Shown: positions 45,380 to 54,716 of the stretch, piece after piece
How the letters are laid out: every line of letters starts with the position of its first letter
How positions within the stretch are numbered: the stretch's first letter is position 1
Assembly: GCA_019090455.1 (NCBI GenBank)
Contig: JAHRWA010000008.1
Coordinates: forward strand, 72,083-136,082
DNA: 64,000 bases
Direction of reading: 5' to 3'
Source: Pseudomonadales bacterium
GTDB taxonomy: Bacteria; Pseudomonadota; Gammaproteobacteria; Pseudomonadales; DC-out160
Notes under the pieces: generated by a model
The model's input: the letters and a program-made list of their open reading frames with translations, nothing else
The model's database searches: none
Told to the model about the DNA's origin: nothing
Translations under genes and position numbers: made by a program

Positions 45380-46258
45380 TTAAGCTTCTAGAAACTCAAT
45401 GACTGCTGATGTGAATATATCGTTCTTATCGCCTGCAATCATGTGCCCTGCATCCTTCACGTCGGTATATTTTGCGTGAGGTACCATCTTCAAAAAATCT
45501 TGTGCATACTCTTCGGTTACGAGATCACTCATTTGTCCTCGAACGAGTAACGTTGGCAACTTTAAGGATTCAGTGGCACCGATTATGCGATCTTGGTAGT
45601 TGTCTGATCGGGGGCGCTTATCTCCGGTCATAAATCTCGGATCCCAATGCCAGCGATAACGGCCATCGTCGTGTAGGCGTAAGTTTTTTGCTAATCCCTT
45701 GTTATTCTTTGGGCGGCTACGGGTGGGATTGTATTTTGCGATAGCGTCAGCGGCTTCTTCGATTGAGCCAAACCCAGCTTTTACCTTGTCTGTCATAAAA
45801 GAGACTATTTTATCAACTCCGCCTTGATCCATTCGCGGTGTGATATCCACTAAAATGAGAGCCGCAAAAACGGATTCTTCACTTCCGCCTTCCGCTAATA
45901 TTCCAGATAGCCCGCCCAATGATGCGCCAACTAATACAGGTTTTTCTTTCAATTGTTTTGAAATTGCAATTATGTCTTTAGCAAAAGTCCCCATTTGATA
46001 GTCGCCATCTTTATCCCAAGCGCTATCCCCATGGCCCCTCATGTCAATCGCTATTGCATACCAGCCTCTTTGGGATATGACCTGTGCGGCGCCACGCCAT
46101 GCATGACGAGTTTGTCCGCCACCATGAGCAAATAGAATCGGCTTATCGTCGGGATTACCCCAGGCATCAGCCATGATTTTCATTCCATTATGGGCATCAA
46201 TGGTGAAGTTTTTTGGGGAAAGGTTAACTTGTGCCTCTGCAGCAGTACTGGTACTCAT
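45380..46258 (-). CDS. Alpha/beta hydrolase
   Basis: 292 residues from ATG 46258. The oxyanion-hole HGGGQTRHAW, nucleophile elbow VGASLGGLSG (Ser), acid in LVRGQMSDLVTEEY and His in DAGHMIAGDKND give a complete catalytic triad of the epoxide-hydrolase/peroxidase-like branch. There is no signal peptide, so it is cytoplasmic. The substrate is unknown. Standalone gene between the thioesterase operon and dinB. Confidence 0.85.
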   Translation of the reverse strand: MSTSTAAEAQVNLSPKNFTIDAHNGMKIMADAWGNPDDKPILFAHGGGQTRHAWRGAAQVISQRGWYAIAIDMRGHGDSAWDKDGDYQMGTFAKDIIAISKQLKEKPVLVGASLGGLSGILAEGGSEESVFAALILVDITPRMDQGGVDKIVSFMTDKVKAGFGSIEEAADAIAKYNPTRSRPKNNKGLAKNLRLHDDGRYRWHWDPRFMTGDKRPRSDNYQDRIIGATESLKLPTLLVRGQMSDLVTEEYAQDFLKMVPHAKYTDVKDAGHMIAGDKNDIFTSAVIEFLEA

Positions 46259-46433
46259 AAATGGTTTACTCTTATCTGTGTTTAGTCTGGTCAATATGCA
46301 GATATTTACGAATCACTTGGTTCATAATTCGGCTATTTTATACGCTGATTAGTGTATGATTGTTCCAATAAAATAGATAGGGCTAGTTTTATATACGTGA
46401 TGTTCCGAATATGGAACAATTAGAGAAGGGTGG

Positions 46434-47495
46434 CTAGGAGGGAAATAGCTCTAACTGAGCCAAGTTGCCAAGGTATTGTTCTTCCTTGAAACGCACCCCT
46501 ATTCCCAGTAATCGAACAGGTTGCTCAGCACGACTATAGGCCTCTTTTAATAAGTCTTGGTAGGCTTCTAGAGTTGGGCAATCGGCTCTACGTTCAACGG
46601 TGGTGGTGGAAAAGTCGGCAAATTTAACTTTCACAAACGCTTTGTGGATGGATTTTTGGGAGGATGATTTTCGTTGCCTCTCTTGAAAGGACTGATACAG
46701 CCGCGGTATCTCTTTAATGCAGCTATCAATGCCGTGGAGGTCATTGGGATAGGTGTGTTCAATGCTAACGGATTTTCGAGATCGGCTAGTATTGACCTGT
46801 CGATCATCAATGCCTCTTGATAATTGATGTAGTCGTTCGCCAAACCGTCCAAATATCTTAGTCAATTCAATTTTGTCATGCCGATGTAAGTCGCTGCAGT
46901 AAATAATTCCCAAGTTTTGTAATTTCTGCGCTGTGACTTTACCTACTCCAAAGAGTTTATTCACGGGGAGGTTCTTTACAAAACCCTCGATTTCAGTTGG
47001 TAAAATGACGAATTCACCATTGGGTTTGTTCCAGTCGCTGGCGATTTTAGCGAGAAATTTATTAGTGGCAATGCCGGCGCTGGCGGTGATACCTATTTCC
47101 TTTTTAATTCGTTGGCGAATTTCTCTTGCCATAAGTGTTGCCGAGCCGCTGCAATGAGTCGATGCCGAAACATCGAGAAAGGCTTCATCTAACGATAAGG
47201 GTTCGATTAAATCGGTGTAGTCCTGAAAAATATGATGCATGCCTTCAGAAGCTTCTTTGTATTTATTAAAGTGATGAGGTATTAGCACTAGCTGAGGGCA
47301 TATGCGAAGAGCGTAGTTGGTTGCCATAGCAGAGTGTACGCCAAAAGCTCTAGCTGTATAGTTGCAAGTTGATATGACGCCACGGCGATCAACTGAACCG
47401 CCAACAGCGACGGCTAAAGTTTTTAAAGAAGGGTCGTCTCGCATTTCAATGGCTGCAAAAAAGCAATCGCAGTCAATATGTATGATTTTTCGCAT
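46434..47495 (-). CDS. dinB: DNA polymerase IV (Y family)
   Basis: 353 residues. Metal-binding acidic residues lie in IHIDCDCFFAAIEM and SLDEAFLDVS; the IATNKFLAKIASDWNKPNG palm/thumb stretch is typical. The C-terminus QLELF is a beta-clamp-binding motif. It copies damaged DNA with low fidelity during the SOS response. A perfect LexA box lies 31 bases upstream of the start, which supports SOS control. The IDCDCFF variant (Cys between the metal ligands) is slightly unusual. Confidence 0.95.
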   Translation of the reverse strand: MRKIIHIDCDCFFAAIEMRDDPSLKTLAVAVGGSVDRRGVISTCNYTARAFGVHSAMATNYALRICPQLVLIPHHFNKYKEASEGMHHIFQDYTDLIEPLSLDEAFLDVSASTHCSGSATLMAREIRQRIKKEIGITASAGIATNKFLAKIASDWNKPNGEFVILPTEIEGFVKNLPVNKLFGVGKVTAQKLQNLGIIYCSDLHRHDKIELTKIFGRFGERLHQLSRGIDDRQVNTSRSRKSVSIEHTYPNDLHGIDSCIKEIPRLYQSFQERQRKSSSQKSIHKAFVKVKFADFSTTTVERRADCPTLEAYQDLLKEAYSRAEQPVRLLGIGVRFKEEQYLGNLAQLELFPS

Positions 47496-47525
47496 ACCGC
47501 AATTTAGGCTCCAAAGAACATTGAC

Positions 47526-47570
47526 CTGTATGTAAATACAGTACTATACTGAACCTGTATTTACATACAG
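47526..47570. promoter_or_regulatory. Two perfect LexA (SOS) boxes in mirror arrangement
   Basis: CTGTATGTAAATACAG (47526-47541) and CTGTATTTACATACAG (47555-47570) both match CTGT-N8-ACAG exactly and are reverse complements of each other, 13 bases apart. They lie between divergent dinB and the LexA/UmuD-like gene and can serve both. The spacer contains a further small palindrome (CAGTACTATACTG). Confidence 0.92.
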
Positions 47571-47702
47571 TAATATGTTTTTGCTGATAGATCAAGCGCT
47601 GGCCTCGTCTGTTACTAGTAGTGGCTGTTTTATAGTTGGTGCTTCCCCTCTTTGTTAAATAACTCGCTTTCAACTCGAGAGTGCAATAAACGGAGCTGTA
47701 AA

Positions 47703-48053
47703 ATGGATATACGTTCGTTAACTCAAACTCATGAAAACTCGATCATAGTTTCACCGTCTTTAACCCATAAAAAGCCAACGTATTTGTTGAAAGTGCGAGG
47801 GAATTGCATGCAAGAAATTGGTATTCTGGATGGCGATTTAATTGCAGTAAAAAAAGCAAACCCTGCTTTAACAGGGGATATCGTAGTGACTAAACTGAAT
47901 GATAGTTCATCAATTAATGAGCTGAAGATGCTTAATGGTCGTTATCAATTGCCGCAGTTTCATTCTACATTCGATTCTGTGTTGCTGGATTCGGCTGAGC
48001 TGGCTGTGAAGGGAGTTTTTGTGGGGTTGGTTAGAGGGGAAACCTGCCATTAA
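47703..48053 (+). CDS. LexA/UmuD-like S24-fold protein without catalytic residues
   Basis: 116 residues from ATG 47703 (CGGAGC upstream). The sequence matches the C-terminal dimerisation/peptidase domain of LexA and UmuD: YLLKVRGNCMQEIGILDGDLIAVKK, here residues 27-51, then GDIVVTKLND. It has no DNA-binding domain and no cleavage segment, so it equals a UmuD'-sized unit. The catalytic Ser is Cys35 (GNCM for GxSM), and the position of the catalytic Lys is Asn72. Self-cleavage is therefore unlikely. With two SOS boxes upstream and dinB opposite, it may be a dimerisation partner of LexA, UmuD or a Y-family polymerase. Confidence 0.8.
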   Translation: MDIRSLTQTHENSIIVSPSLTHKKPTYLLKVRGNCMQEIGILDGDLIAVKKANPALTGDIVVTKLNDSSSINELKMLNGRYQLPQFHSTFDSVLLDSAELAVKGVFVGLVRGETCH

Positions 48054-48337
48054 TACGGTTAAATATTGATCTTTATGTTGTCTGCTTTTTAATCTGATTT
48101 CTGTGGTATGTTTATGCTGCAGGATAAATTCAATTTAAGTGTTGAAATGTGAGGCTTGTTTACTCTTTTCAGAAAACCTCTGCTCCAATATGGTGTAAAA
48201 TGAAACTTCGGATTTATAACTCACTTTTATGCGAATTGAGTAATCTTGTTTTTGCATATTCACCGTCATTATATAAATGCCACAAACCGTAATGGGTTTC
48301 AAAAGAAAGTGGCGCTGATGATCGAGCCAGAGAAACA

Positions 48338-50935
48338 ATGTCAGTACAAGTTAAAGACAGAGACGAAGTTACAGAGGAAGACTCGGGGCTGATTAAGCCT
48401 TCTTCTATTGATATCGCAGTAGCAGCGGCTAATACATCTAACAAATTGGAAGAACCTATCGTTATTTCTGCTGGTGAGAGCATACCTATACTTTTACCGG
48501 CAGAAGACCTATCACCTGAAGCGGGTAAGTGGGCGTTTTATCGTCAGCTTAGTTGCGTAGGTGGGGAAATGTTAGCGTATTGGCAATTTGTTCAGGATCT
48601 TTCTTCTCCCGCCTATGTTTTACGCCATTTTACTCGCGTCATTCGTAATCTATATGACAAGTGTACCGTTTACGATTTTGTCAGTATTGCCGAATTAGTC
48701 AAAGCCCTTGAATTAGATTTGATGGCGCTGATGCGAAATTTCGCGCTCTCCAATCCGGAAATTGAAGAGAAAGTGACTCTGAAGCTACAGGCCCTAAAAG
48801 AGCTTTGTAAGAACGAGGCCAGCAATGCAGGCCAAGTATTAGCGACACGAGTGGAAGATAGCAGTGTTTCGACGTTGTTGGTTTATATTTACGACCCTGA
48901 TTTTCAATCTTCTTCTCGTTTGGCTAAACATTTATCCATGGCCGGGTTTAATATTCAGACTTTTCAGTATCTCGATGATCTAGGGGCAACGGTTCATCAG
49001 AATGCCCCCGATATTATTGTGGCGGATATCGACTTTCAGTACTCTGGCGACATGGTTTCAAGCTTTAACCGGTTGCAGCAGATGAGAGAGATTGGCTCGC
49101 GTATGGTGCCGTTAATAATGACGGCTCAACGAGAAAATATGAAAGCGAGGGCTATCGCTGTAAAAAATAGAGTAGATGGGTTTATGCTGAAGCCCGTAAG
49201 CGCGTCGGCATTGGTTTGTCGTGTGTTGGAATTGAATCAAGAGAAAATGCTGTCAGATAAAACGGTGAAAAGTCGCGTATTACTGGTCGATCAAGATTCT
49301 GATAGTGCGAAAGCGTTTAAAAGGAGCTTGTTGAAAGTTGGGCTCGAAGTGCAGTGGCTATCTGATTACAACAAAACTATTTTTGCCGCACTAGGTACCT
49401 TACCTGATTTAATTGTTTTGAATGTGACCCAACGAAATGTTAACCCTGTTCAGTTAGTGCGGTTGTTGAAGCTAGATAAGTTGACCGTAGATTGTAAAGT
49501 GGTTGTTTTGGCAGCTCAGCATCAACAGAAATTTCATGTTGATATAGTGCGGGAAGGTGTAGGCGATTTTATATCTTACCCCATCAGTTCAAGTGATCTG
49601 GCGACCCTGGTGGAAGCCAGGTTACAAGTGAATAAAACTGATTTGGCCGAGCGTGTATTGGCTGCGCGTTTTGATTTAGATACAGAGCTTTTTCAATTGT
49701 CCTATTTTGAGGAGCTTGTGCGTCAAAAGCTAATGAGGGCTAAAGGTCAGGCTTATTTTGCACTTTTGCACATTACGATTGATAAAGCTCAGCAGATAAT
49801 AGAAAAATTTGGAAATGCTCGTTTTCGCGTATTGCGACGCCAAATAGCTCAGCTTATCGTCCAACATTTGGAGTCGGACGATATAAGTACCCGGTTTTCT
49901 GATACGAGCTTTGTTGTGCTTTATAAGCCAAGTCGGTTGAGAGAGTTGGACTTATATTGTCAATCACTGTGCAGCAGAATTTCTGATTTTTCTTTAGATA
50001 CTATTGATTCTGGGTATCATGTGACTGTTAGTATTGGAGTTTGTCAAATTCAAAAGCAGGCGTTTGATGTGGCCATGGCGAATGCATCGGCAGCCTCACA
50101 TTTAGCTCAGCGGTTAGGTGGGAATCGGGTTGAATGGAATAGTGAGTTAAAAGAGAAAAATGAACGTCAGCAGGCAACTCATAAGGAATTGCTGTTCTTG
50201 CAGGATGCGATTGATGGGCAGCGATTGTTTTTGATGTATCAGCCTGTAGCGAGTTTGGCTGTTGAAGATATGGAGCGTTACGGTGTCTGTCTGCGGTTGA
50301 TGGATGCTGATGGCAATGAATTGGAGCCATGCCAATATATTAATGCTGCCAGAGAGCATGATATGAGTCGATATATCGACCGTTGGGTGGTTCATGCGGC
50401 AATAAAAGAGCTTAGTGAACATACTGAGCGAGGTTCGTATCCTCGGTTGTTTTTAAAATTATCAGTTGATACGGCGAACGATGTGAAATTCATCCCCTGG
50501 TTTGAACAATTATTATCCAAGTATGAGGTCCGTTCTGAGCAGTGTATTTTCGGTTTGGAAGAACAAGATATTATTCAACATACGCAGGTTGTCAGGCCAT
50601 TCTTTTCGAAGCTCCATACTTTGGGTTGTCGTTTGGAAATATCTGATTTCGAAGGATTGCAACAAGGGTTGGATTTGCTAAAGAGCTTTAAGCTTGATTA
50701 CATCAAACTGTCTCCTGCCTTATTTGATGACATTGATCACGATCATGGCAAGCAGAACCGTTTAACCTATATATCTAATGTGGTTGCACAGCATCAAATA
50801 AAAATGCTGGCATCTTGCATCGAAGACCCGCGGCAATTAGTTTCCTTGTGTCGATTCGGCATCGATTTATTTCAAGGCTATATGATACAAGCGCCAAGCA
50901 AAGTTATGAACTACGAATTTTCTACCGAAATGTAA
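48338..50935 (+). CDS. FimX-like protein: two receiver domains, degenerate GGDEF and EAL
   Basis: 865 residues. An N-terminal helical part (about 55-170) is followed by receiver-like domain 1 (about 180-300, Asp kept in IIVADIDFQ), receiver-like domain 2 (about 315-440, Asp replaced by Asn in LIVLNVTQ), GGDEF (about 455-605, signature reduced to FSDTSF) and EAL (about 610-855). In the EAL domain the motif is VCLRL, the metal Asn is Lys (FLKLSVDT) and the DDFGTG loop reads ISDFEGLQQG, while YIKLSP and LFQGYMI remain. It should neither make nor cleave cyclic di-GMP but may bind it or partners. A degenerate receiver/GGDEF/EAL mix is the plan of FimX, a regulator of type IV pili. Confidence 0.8.
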   Translation: MSVQVKDRDEVTEEDSGLIKPSSIDIAVAAANTSNKLEEPIVISAGESIPILLPAEDLSPEAGKWAFYRQLSCVGGEMLAYWQFVQDLSSPAYVLRHFTRVIRNLYDKCTVYDFVSIAELVKALELDLMALMRNFALSNPEIEEKVTLKLQALKELCKNEASNAGQVLATRVEDSSVSTLLVYIYDPDFQSSSRLAKHLSMAGFNIQTFQYLDDLGATVHQNAPDIIVADIDFQYSGDMVSSFNRLQQMREIGSRMVPLIMTAQRENMKARAIAVKNRVDGFMLKPVSASALVCRVLELNQEKMLSDKTVKSRVLLVDQDSDSAKAFKRSLLKVGLEVQWLSDYNKTIFAALGTLPDLIVLNVTQRNVNPVQLVRLLKLDKLTVDCKVVVLAAQHQQKFHVDIVREGVGDFISYPISSSDLATLVEARLQVNKTDLAERVLAARFDLDTELFQLSYFEELVRQKLMRAKGQAYFALLHITIDKAQQIIEKFGNARFRVLRRQIAQLIVQHLESDDISTRFSDTSFVVLYKPSRLRELDLYCQSLCSRISDFSLDTIDSGYHVTVSIGVCQIQKQAFDVAMANASAASHLAQRLGGNRVEWNSELKEKNERQQATHKELLFLQDAIDGQRLFLMYQPVASLAVEDMERYGVCLRLMDADGNELEPCQYINAAREHDMSRYIDRWVVHAAIKELSEHTERGSYPRLFLKLSVDTANDVKFIPWFEQLLSKYEVRSEQCIFGLEEQDIIQHTQVVRPFFSKLHTLGCRLEISDFEGLQQGLDLLKSFKLDYIKLSPALFDDIDHDHGKQNRLTYISNVVAQHQIKMLASCIEDPRQLVSLCRFGIDLFQGYMIQAPSKVMNYEFSTEM

Positions 50936-51078
50936 AATCGATATTTCGTCAAATTTCTACTTTCAGTCCTCAATGATGGTTAAGTCTTGCTGAGTGGCAG
51001 AAAATCAATCCTCACATAATTCACTTTTATTAACCCAATGACTGAACTTGGTATACCTTTAAAGGAGTACTAAAAAGG

Positions 51079-51106
51079 GCAGCATTCAACTTTAGTTGGA
51101 TGCTGC
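51079..51106 (+). terminator. Hairpin after the FimX-like gene
   Basis: GCAGCATTCAAC and GTTGGATGCTGC form a 12-bp stem with one wobble around loop TTTA. There is no T-tract, so it may be a terminator aided by Rho or a processing/attenuation structure in the leader of the next gene. Confidence 0.45.
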
Positions 51107-51145
51107 ATTGTAGAAGCTTTAACTGGCTAATCAGAAGGGTTTGGC

Positions 51146-51574
51146 ATGGATATAAAACTGAAGCTGAAAGTTAAATTGATGTTAAATGCGTTATTTTTAG
51201 TGATCGGGAGCGCTCTGATTGTTGGATGTATGAGTGCGCCACAAGAGAAATCAAATCGTTCTCGCATTGAGTTGAGTACTGAGGACCTTCGTAATGATAT
51301 GACTGCCAAAGTGAGTGAAATAAAAAAAATCAGCGGAGAGGTTATTGTGATTACGCCTGAGAATTACAATCGAAATTATATCGATGTTTGGTCTGATCGC
51401 TACCAGGTGGTCGTGAAGTGTTATAAGGAGTCTGATGGTGGTATCTACTTTAGTGGCTCCACAATGGGCACTTTTAAATTGAATGCGGGTGAGTTGTTAC
51501 GATTGGAGTTTAGGCGGGATCAAGAGTTGGTGACCAATGATAAGTGCCCTCTGCTCTTTTCTACCAAGAGATAG
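51146..51574 (+). CDS. Lipoprotein, unknown function
   Basis: 142 residues with a lipoprotein signal ending LIVGC. The mature part has a helical start and a beta-rich end with two cysteines (VKCYKESDGG, NDKCPLLF). No family recognised. It is convergent with gor. Confidence 0.6.
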   Translation: MDIKLKLKVKLMLNALFLVIGSALIVGCMSAPQEKSNRSRIELSTEDLRNDMTAKVSEIKKISGEVIVITPENYNRNYIDVWSDRYQVVVKCYKESDGGIYFSGSTMGTFKLNAGELLRLEFRRDQELVTNDKCPLLFSTKR

Positions 51575-51684
51575 CATCACTAGGTAGAAAAGAGATTGGA
51601 GAGGAAGCTTTAACTATACGAAATTCCCTATGCTCTGAGTAATCCTGCAAATAGGCTACATTTCTTTTTTGTCGCCTGCCTATT

Positions 51685-53046
51685 TCAACTCGAAGCGGGT
51701 TCTCGCATCGTGACAAATTCTTCAGCCGCAGTTGGATGAATACCAATAGTGCTGTCGAACGTGCTTTTGGTGGCTCCTGCTTTGAGGGCAACCGCCAAGC
51801 CTTGAATTATTTCTCCCGCATCCGCACCGATCATGTGAACACCTAAGACGATATCGTTATCTTTATTGACGATAAGTTTCATAAAGGTTTTTTCGGCACT
51901 ACCGCTTAGGGTATGTTTTAGATGCCTGAAGGTGCTTTTGTAGATCTCAATACTAGCGAATTGTTTTCGCGCTTCCTCTTCTGTTAATCCTACGGTGCCA
52001 ATATTGGGGTGGCTAAAAACGGCTGTTGGAATGTTGCTGTAGTCTACGGTTTGAGGTGTGTTATTGAATAACGTATTGGCAAGTGCGGTGCCTTCTCGCA
52101 ATGCTACGGGCGTAAGTTCGGGACCTTCGATTAAATCGCCCAGAGCGTAAATAGAATCAACGGAGGTTTTATGATATTGGTCTACGACGATGGTGCCACT
52201 GGGATTGGTTTTGATGTCCACATTTTCTAAGCCTAAATCTGTGGTGTTGGGTTTGCGTCCTGTGGCATATAATATTGAGTCGAAGCTGGCGTTTTCACCG
52301 GTATCAAAAAAGGCTTGAAAGGAGCCGTCTTGTTGTTTGACGACAGACGTGACATTTGTATTAAAGGCCAAGTTTATGCCTTTTTTTGCCATTTCCGTAG
52401 CGAGTACATTGCGTATGTCATCATCGAAATTACGAAGGAAAAGTGGGCCGCGGTAAGATAATGTGATATCGGCGCCTAACCCTGCAAATATACCTGCAAA
52501 CTCCACTGCAATATAACCACCACCCACGACTAATAGCCTTTTCGGGAATTCTTTCAAATAGAAAATTTCATTTGAAGATATGACGTGTTCTTTACCGGGA
52601 AACTCGGGAATATAAGGCCAGCCGCCTGTAGCGAGTAGGATTTTGTCGGCTGTCACTTGCTTGTTGTTTATGGCTACTGTGTGAGAATCAACGAGTCTCG
52701 CTCTTCCGTCCAGTAAGGTAACACCTGCATTTCCTAATAGGTTATCGTAGATGCCATTTAAACGTGAAATTTCGGTGTCTTTATTAGCGACGAGAGTGCA
52801 CCAATCAAATTCGGGTTTATTTATGTTGCTCCAGCCGAAACCATTGGAGTGTCTGAATTCTTCACTAAAGTGAGATGCGTAGGAAAAGAGTTTTTTCGGT
52901 ACGCAGCCAACGTTGACGCATGTTCCGCCCAAGAACTGATCTTCAGCAACAGCAACTTTTGCTCCAAACTGAGATGCCATCCGGCTAGCTCTCACTCCGC
53001 CGGAACCTGCGCCAATAACAAATAGATCGTAATCGTAAGTGGCCAA
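51685..53046 (-). CDS. gor: Glutathione-disulfide reductase
   Basis: 453 residues. FAD site VIGAGSGGVRASRMA, redox disulfide GGTCVNVGCVPKK, NADPH site LLVVGGGYIAVEFAG, FAD-binding YALGDLIEG, and the C-terminal proton-relay His in GIHPTAAEEF. It reduces glutathione disulfide with NADPH in the cytoplasm. Trypanothione and mercuric reductase relatives differ in the C-terminal part, so glutathione reductase is the best reading. Confidence 0.94.
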   Translation of the reverse strand: MATYDYDLFVIGAGSGGVRASRMASQFGAKVAVAEDQFLGGTCVNVGCVPKKLFSYASHFSEEFRHSNGFGWSNINKPEFDWCTLVANKDTEISRLNGIYDNLLGNAGVTLLDGRARLVDSHTVAINNKQVTADKILLATGGWPYIPEFPGKEHVISSNEIFYLKEFPKRLLVVGGGYIAVEFAGIFAGLGADITLSYRGPLFLRNFDDDIRNVLATEMAKKGINLAFNTNVTSVVKQQDGSFQAFFDTGENASFDSILYATGRKPNTTDLGLENVDIKTNPSGTIVVDQYHKTSVDSIYALGDLIEGPELTPVALREGTALANTLFNNTPQTVDYSNIPTAVFSHPNIGTVGLTEEEARKQFASIEIYKSTFRHLKHTLSGSAEKTFMKLIVNKDNDIVLGVHMIGADAGEIIQGLAVALKAGATKSTFDSTIGIHPTAAEEFVTMREPASS

Positions 53047-53175
53047 AATATTCCCCTTTCTTTATAAGTGGGGGGATTATACCTAATCATTACCCCTAAT
53101 AACTAAATGAAAAGAGAAGATAATTAAATGAGATGAGAATGAATTCTATAAGGGATATAGATTGAAAAGAGAGAT

Positions 53176-53589
53176 ATGATGAAGGGCTATAACTTAAGGT
53201 ACATTAGTATGGTTTCAGTATTGGTAGTTGATGATGAAGAACTGATTCGCGTAAATCTTGTTGCCTATTTGGAGGATGAAGAGGCTGAAGCAGTGGGTAC
53301 TAGTAGTGGTGAAGATGCATTGATCATCTTGGCGGAGAGAGAGTTCGATGTGGCTATCATTGATATGCGTTTACCCGGGATGAACGGGAATGAGTTAATT
53401 ATCAGAGCTAACCAGTGTTGGCCTGATATGGGGTTTGTGATACATACAGGATCAACGGAATACAGATTGCCCCAAGGGTTGTCAGACATCGGTCTCGAAG
53501 AGAGCCATGTATTCTTAAAGCCAATGCAAGATATGGGTGAAATAACCCAGCTAGTATGTCAGCTAGCAAAGCGTCTACCGAAAAAGTAG
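53176..53589 (+). CDS. Single-domain response regulator
   Basis: 137 residues, a stand-alone receiver: acidic pocket VLVVDDEEL, phospho-acceptor Asp in AIIDMRLPGMNG, Thr in VIHTGS and Lys in FLKPM. No output domain. ATG 53176 has AGAGAG upstream; ATG 53209 (MVSVLVVDD) would trim a non-conserved N-terminus. The partner kinase is unknown; the receiver-bearing kinase at 10.4 kb is not adjacent. Confidence 0.85.
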   Translation: MMKGYNLRYISMVSVLVVDDEELIRVNLVAYLEDEEAEAVGTSSGEDALIILAEREFDVAIIDMRLPGMNGNELIIRANQCWPDMGFVIHTGSTEYRLPQGLSDIGLEESHVFLKPMQDMGEITQLVCQLAKRLPKK

Positions 53590-53609
53590 ATTTTCAATTA
53601 ACAGGCCGC

Positions 53610-53646
53610 CGAATATCTCGGAGTGATTATTTATCCGAAATATTCG
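53610..53646. terminator. Hairpin between convergent genes
   Basis: CGAATATCTCGGA and TCCGAAATATTCG form a 13-bp stem with one mismatch around an 11-base loop, between the response regulator and the Arc-type gene. It lacks a T-tract on both sides; a bidirectional terminator role is likely but not certain. Confidence 0.45.
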
Positions 53647-53672
53647 AAGAGTTCCCCCGGCCCTTAGTGTTG

Positions 53673-54014
53673 CTAAGCGGTTTCGCCCAGCAGCTCTAAA
53701 AGCGCTTTCTGCTTGGCAGCAGGTAACTGTCGAAGACGCTGGATTATAGCGGATTCAACTGCATTCAAATCAGTAGGGATTTTTTCCTGCTCTTCATTTG
53801 ATTCAGTGGTATTTTCGGTCGTTCCTTCTTGACTGACGGCACCGAATAGAGATTCTGTGTGCAGGCTTTGTTCAAGCCTTGATACAATCTCTGAGTTCAT
53901 GCTGCGGTGATAGTTTTTAGCGACATCAGCAATTTTCTGACGCATACCGTCCGGTAGACGTACCACAAACTTGTCCGCGGTTCTGCTTCCTGGAACTTTC
54001 ACTTCAGTATTCAT
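53673..54014 (-). CDS. Arc-family ribbon-helix-helix DNA-binding protein
   Basis: 113 residues. The N-terminal half (DKFVVRLPDGMRQKIADVAKNYHRSMNSEIVSRLEQSL, residues ~14-51) is an Arc/MetJ-type ribbon-helix-helix domain: a beta strand that enters the major groove and two helices for dimerisation. A Glu/Thr-rich linker leads to a helical C-terminal part (AIIQRLRQLPAAKQKALLELL). A small transcriptional repressor, target unknown. No toxin gene is adjacent, so an antitoxin role is unlikely. Confidence 0.82.
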   Translation of the reverse strand: MNTEVKVPGSRTADKFVVRLPDGMRQKIADVAKNYHRSMNSEIVSRLEQSLHTESLFGAVSQEGTTENTTESNEEQEKIPTDLNAVESAIIQRLRQLPAAKQKALLELLGETA

Positions 54015-54716
54015 GGGCGTTTTGTCTTCTCGCTAGGGGCTGGGCCAGTACCGATGGGTCATGGCATATTAATATATTATGGGGTTACCTTTATTAGTTA
54101 TTATGATAAATCAAATAACCATTATAAGCTCTTAATAAATATGAATAACTATGGCTTTTTCAATGATGGCAAAAACAACCCAATAAAATATATCTCCTCA
54201 AAAACTACTTATATAATGTAGATCAAAATCACAAATATCCCAGAGAAAATCAAAAATTTCTTTGAAAGTGAAGGGCTTGGTAAAAAAATTGGGAGTTATG
54301 GTGTGGAAAAGACTCGAGGCGATTAACTTATAGTCAAATCTGAAGTTAGTGATGAGTCAGCGAATATTAATGATGATTCTATGCCCTATCTCCGGGTGAA
54401 TTTCATTCCTCTGGTTTATTTATTTGTGAGGGTACTGTGGAGTCATGCCTGAATTGGCTAGTCCAAGCTTATAATTGACTTGTCATGGACACGGTTTACC
54501 TGGTATTCGCTATTTCACGGCTAAATAACTTATTGAAGGGTCGACGGTATTTACCTGAACAGGATAAAATCGCCGAGTAAAATTTCCGGTTTCCCCGATT
54601 TAAGGGTATTTCAATAGAATTGTGTGCTAAGTGATCAGTCTTGCTACATGCCAAGAAAAATTTCGGCTTAGATCAAACCTCGCATCCACTTAGCCAGATT
54701 AATAGGTAAGCTTCTC
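54015..54716. other. Intergenic region upstream of the ethylmalonyl-CoA-type cluster, about 700 bp
   Basis: No gene recognised. AT-rich around 54060-54250 and more balanced later. It should contain the promoter of the Arc-type gene (minus) and of the lyase-led cluster (plus). AGGTAAG lies before the ATG at 54717. I see no riboswitch fold I can name; a cobalamin riboswitch box was looked for and not seen. Confidence 0.4.

Noticed and set aside
47703-48053. A functional LexA or UmuD
   Set aside because: No DNA-binding domain or cleavage site; catalytic Ser and Lys positions hold Cys and Asn.
53673-54014. Antitoxin of a toxin-antitoxin pair
   Set aside because: Ribbon-helix-helix domain fits, but no toxin-sized partner gene lies next to it.
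54015-54716. Cobalamin riboswitch before the B12-dependent pathway cluster
   Set aside because: I could not find the conserved B12-box or a matching multi-stem fold by eye; a covariance-model search would be decisive.
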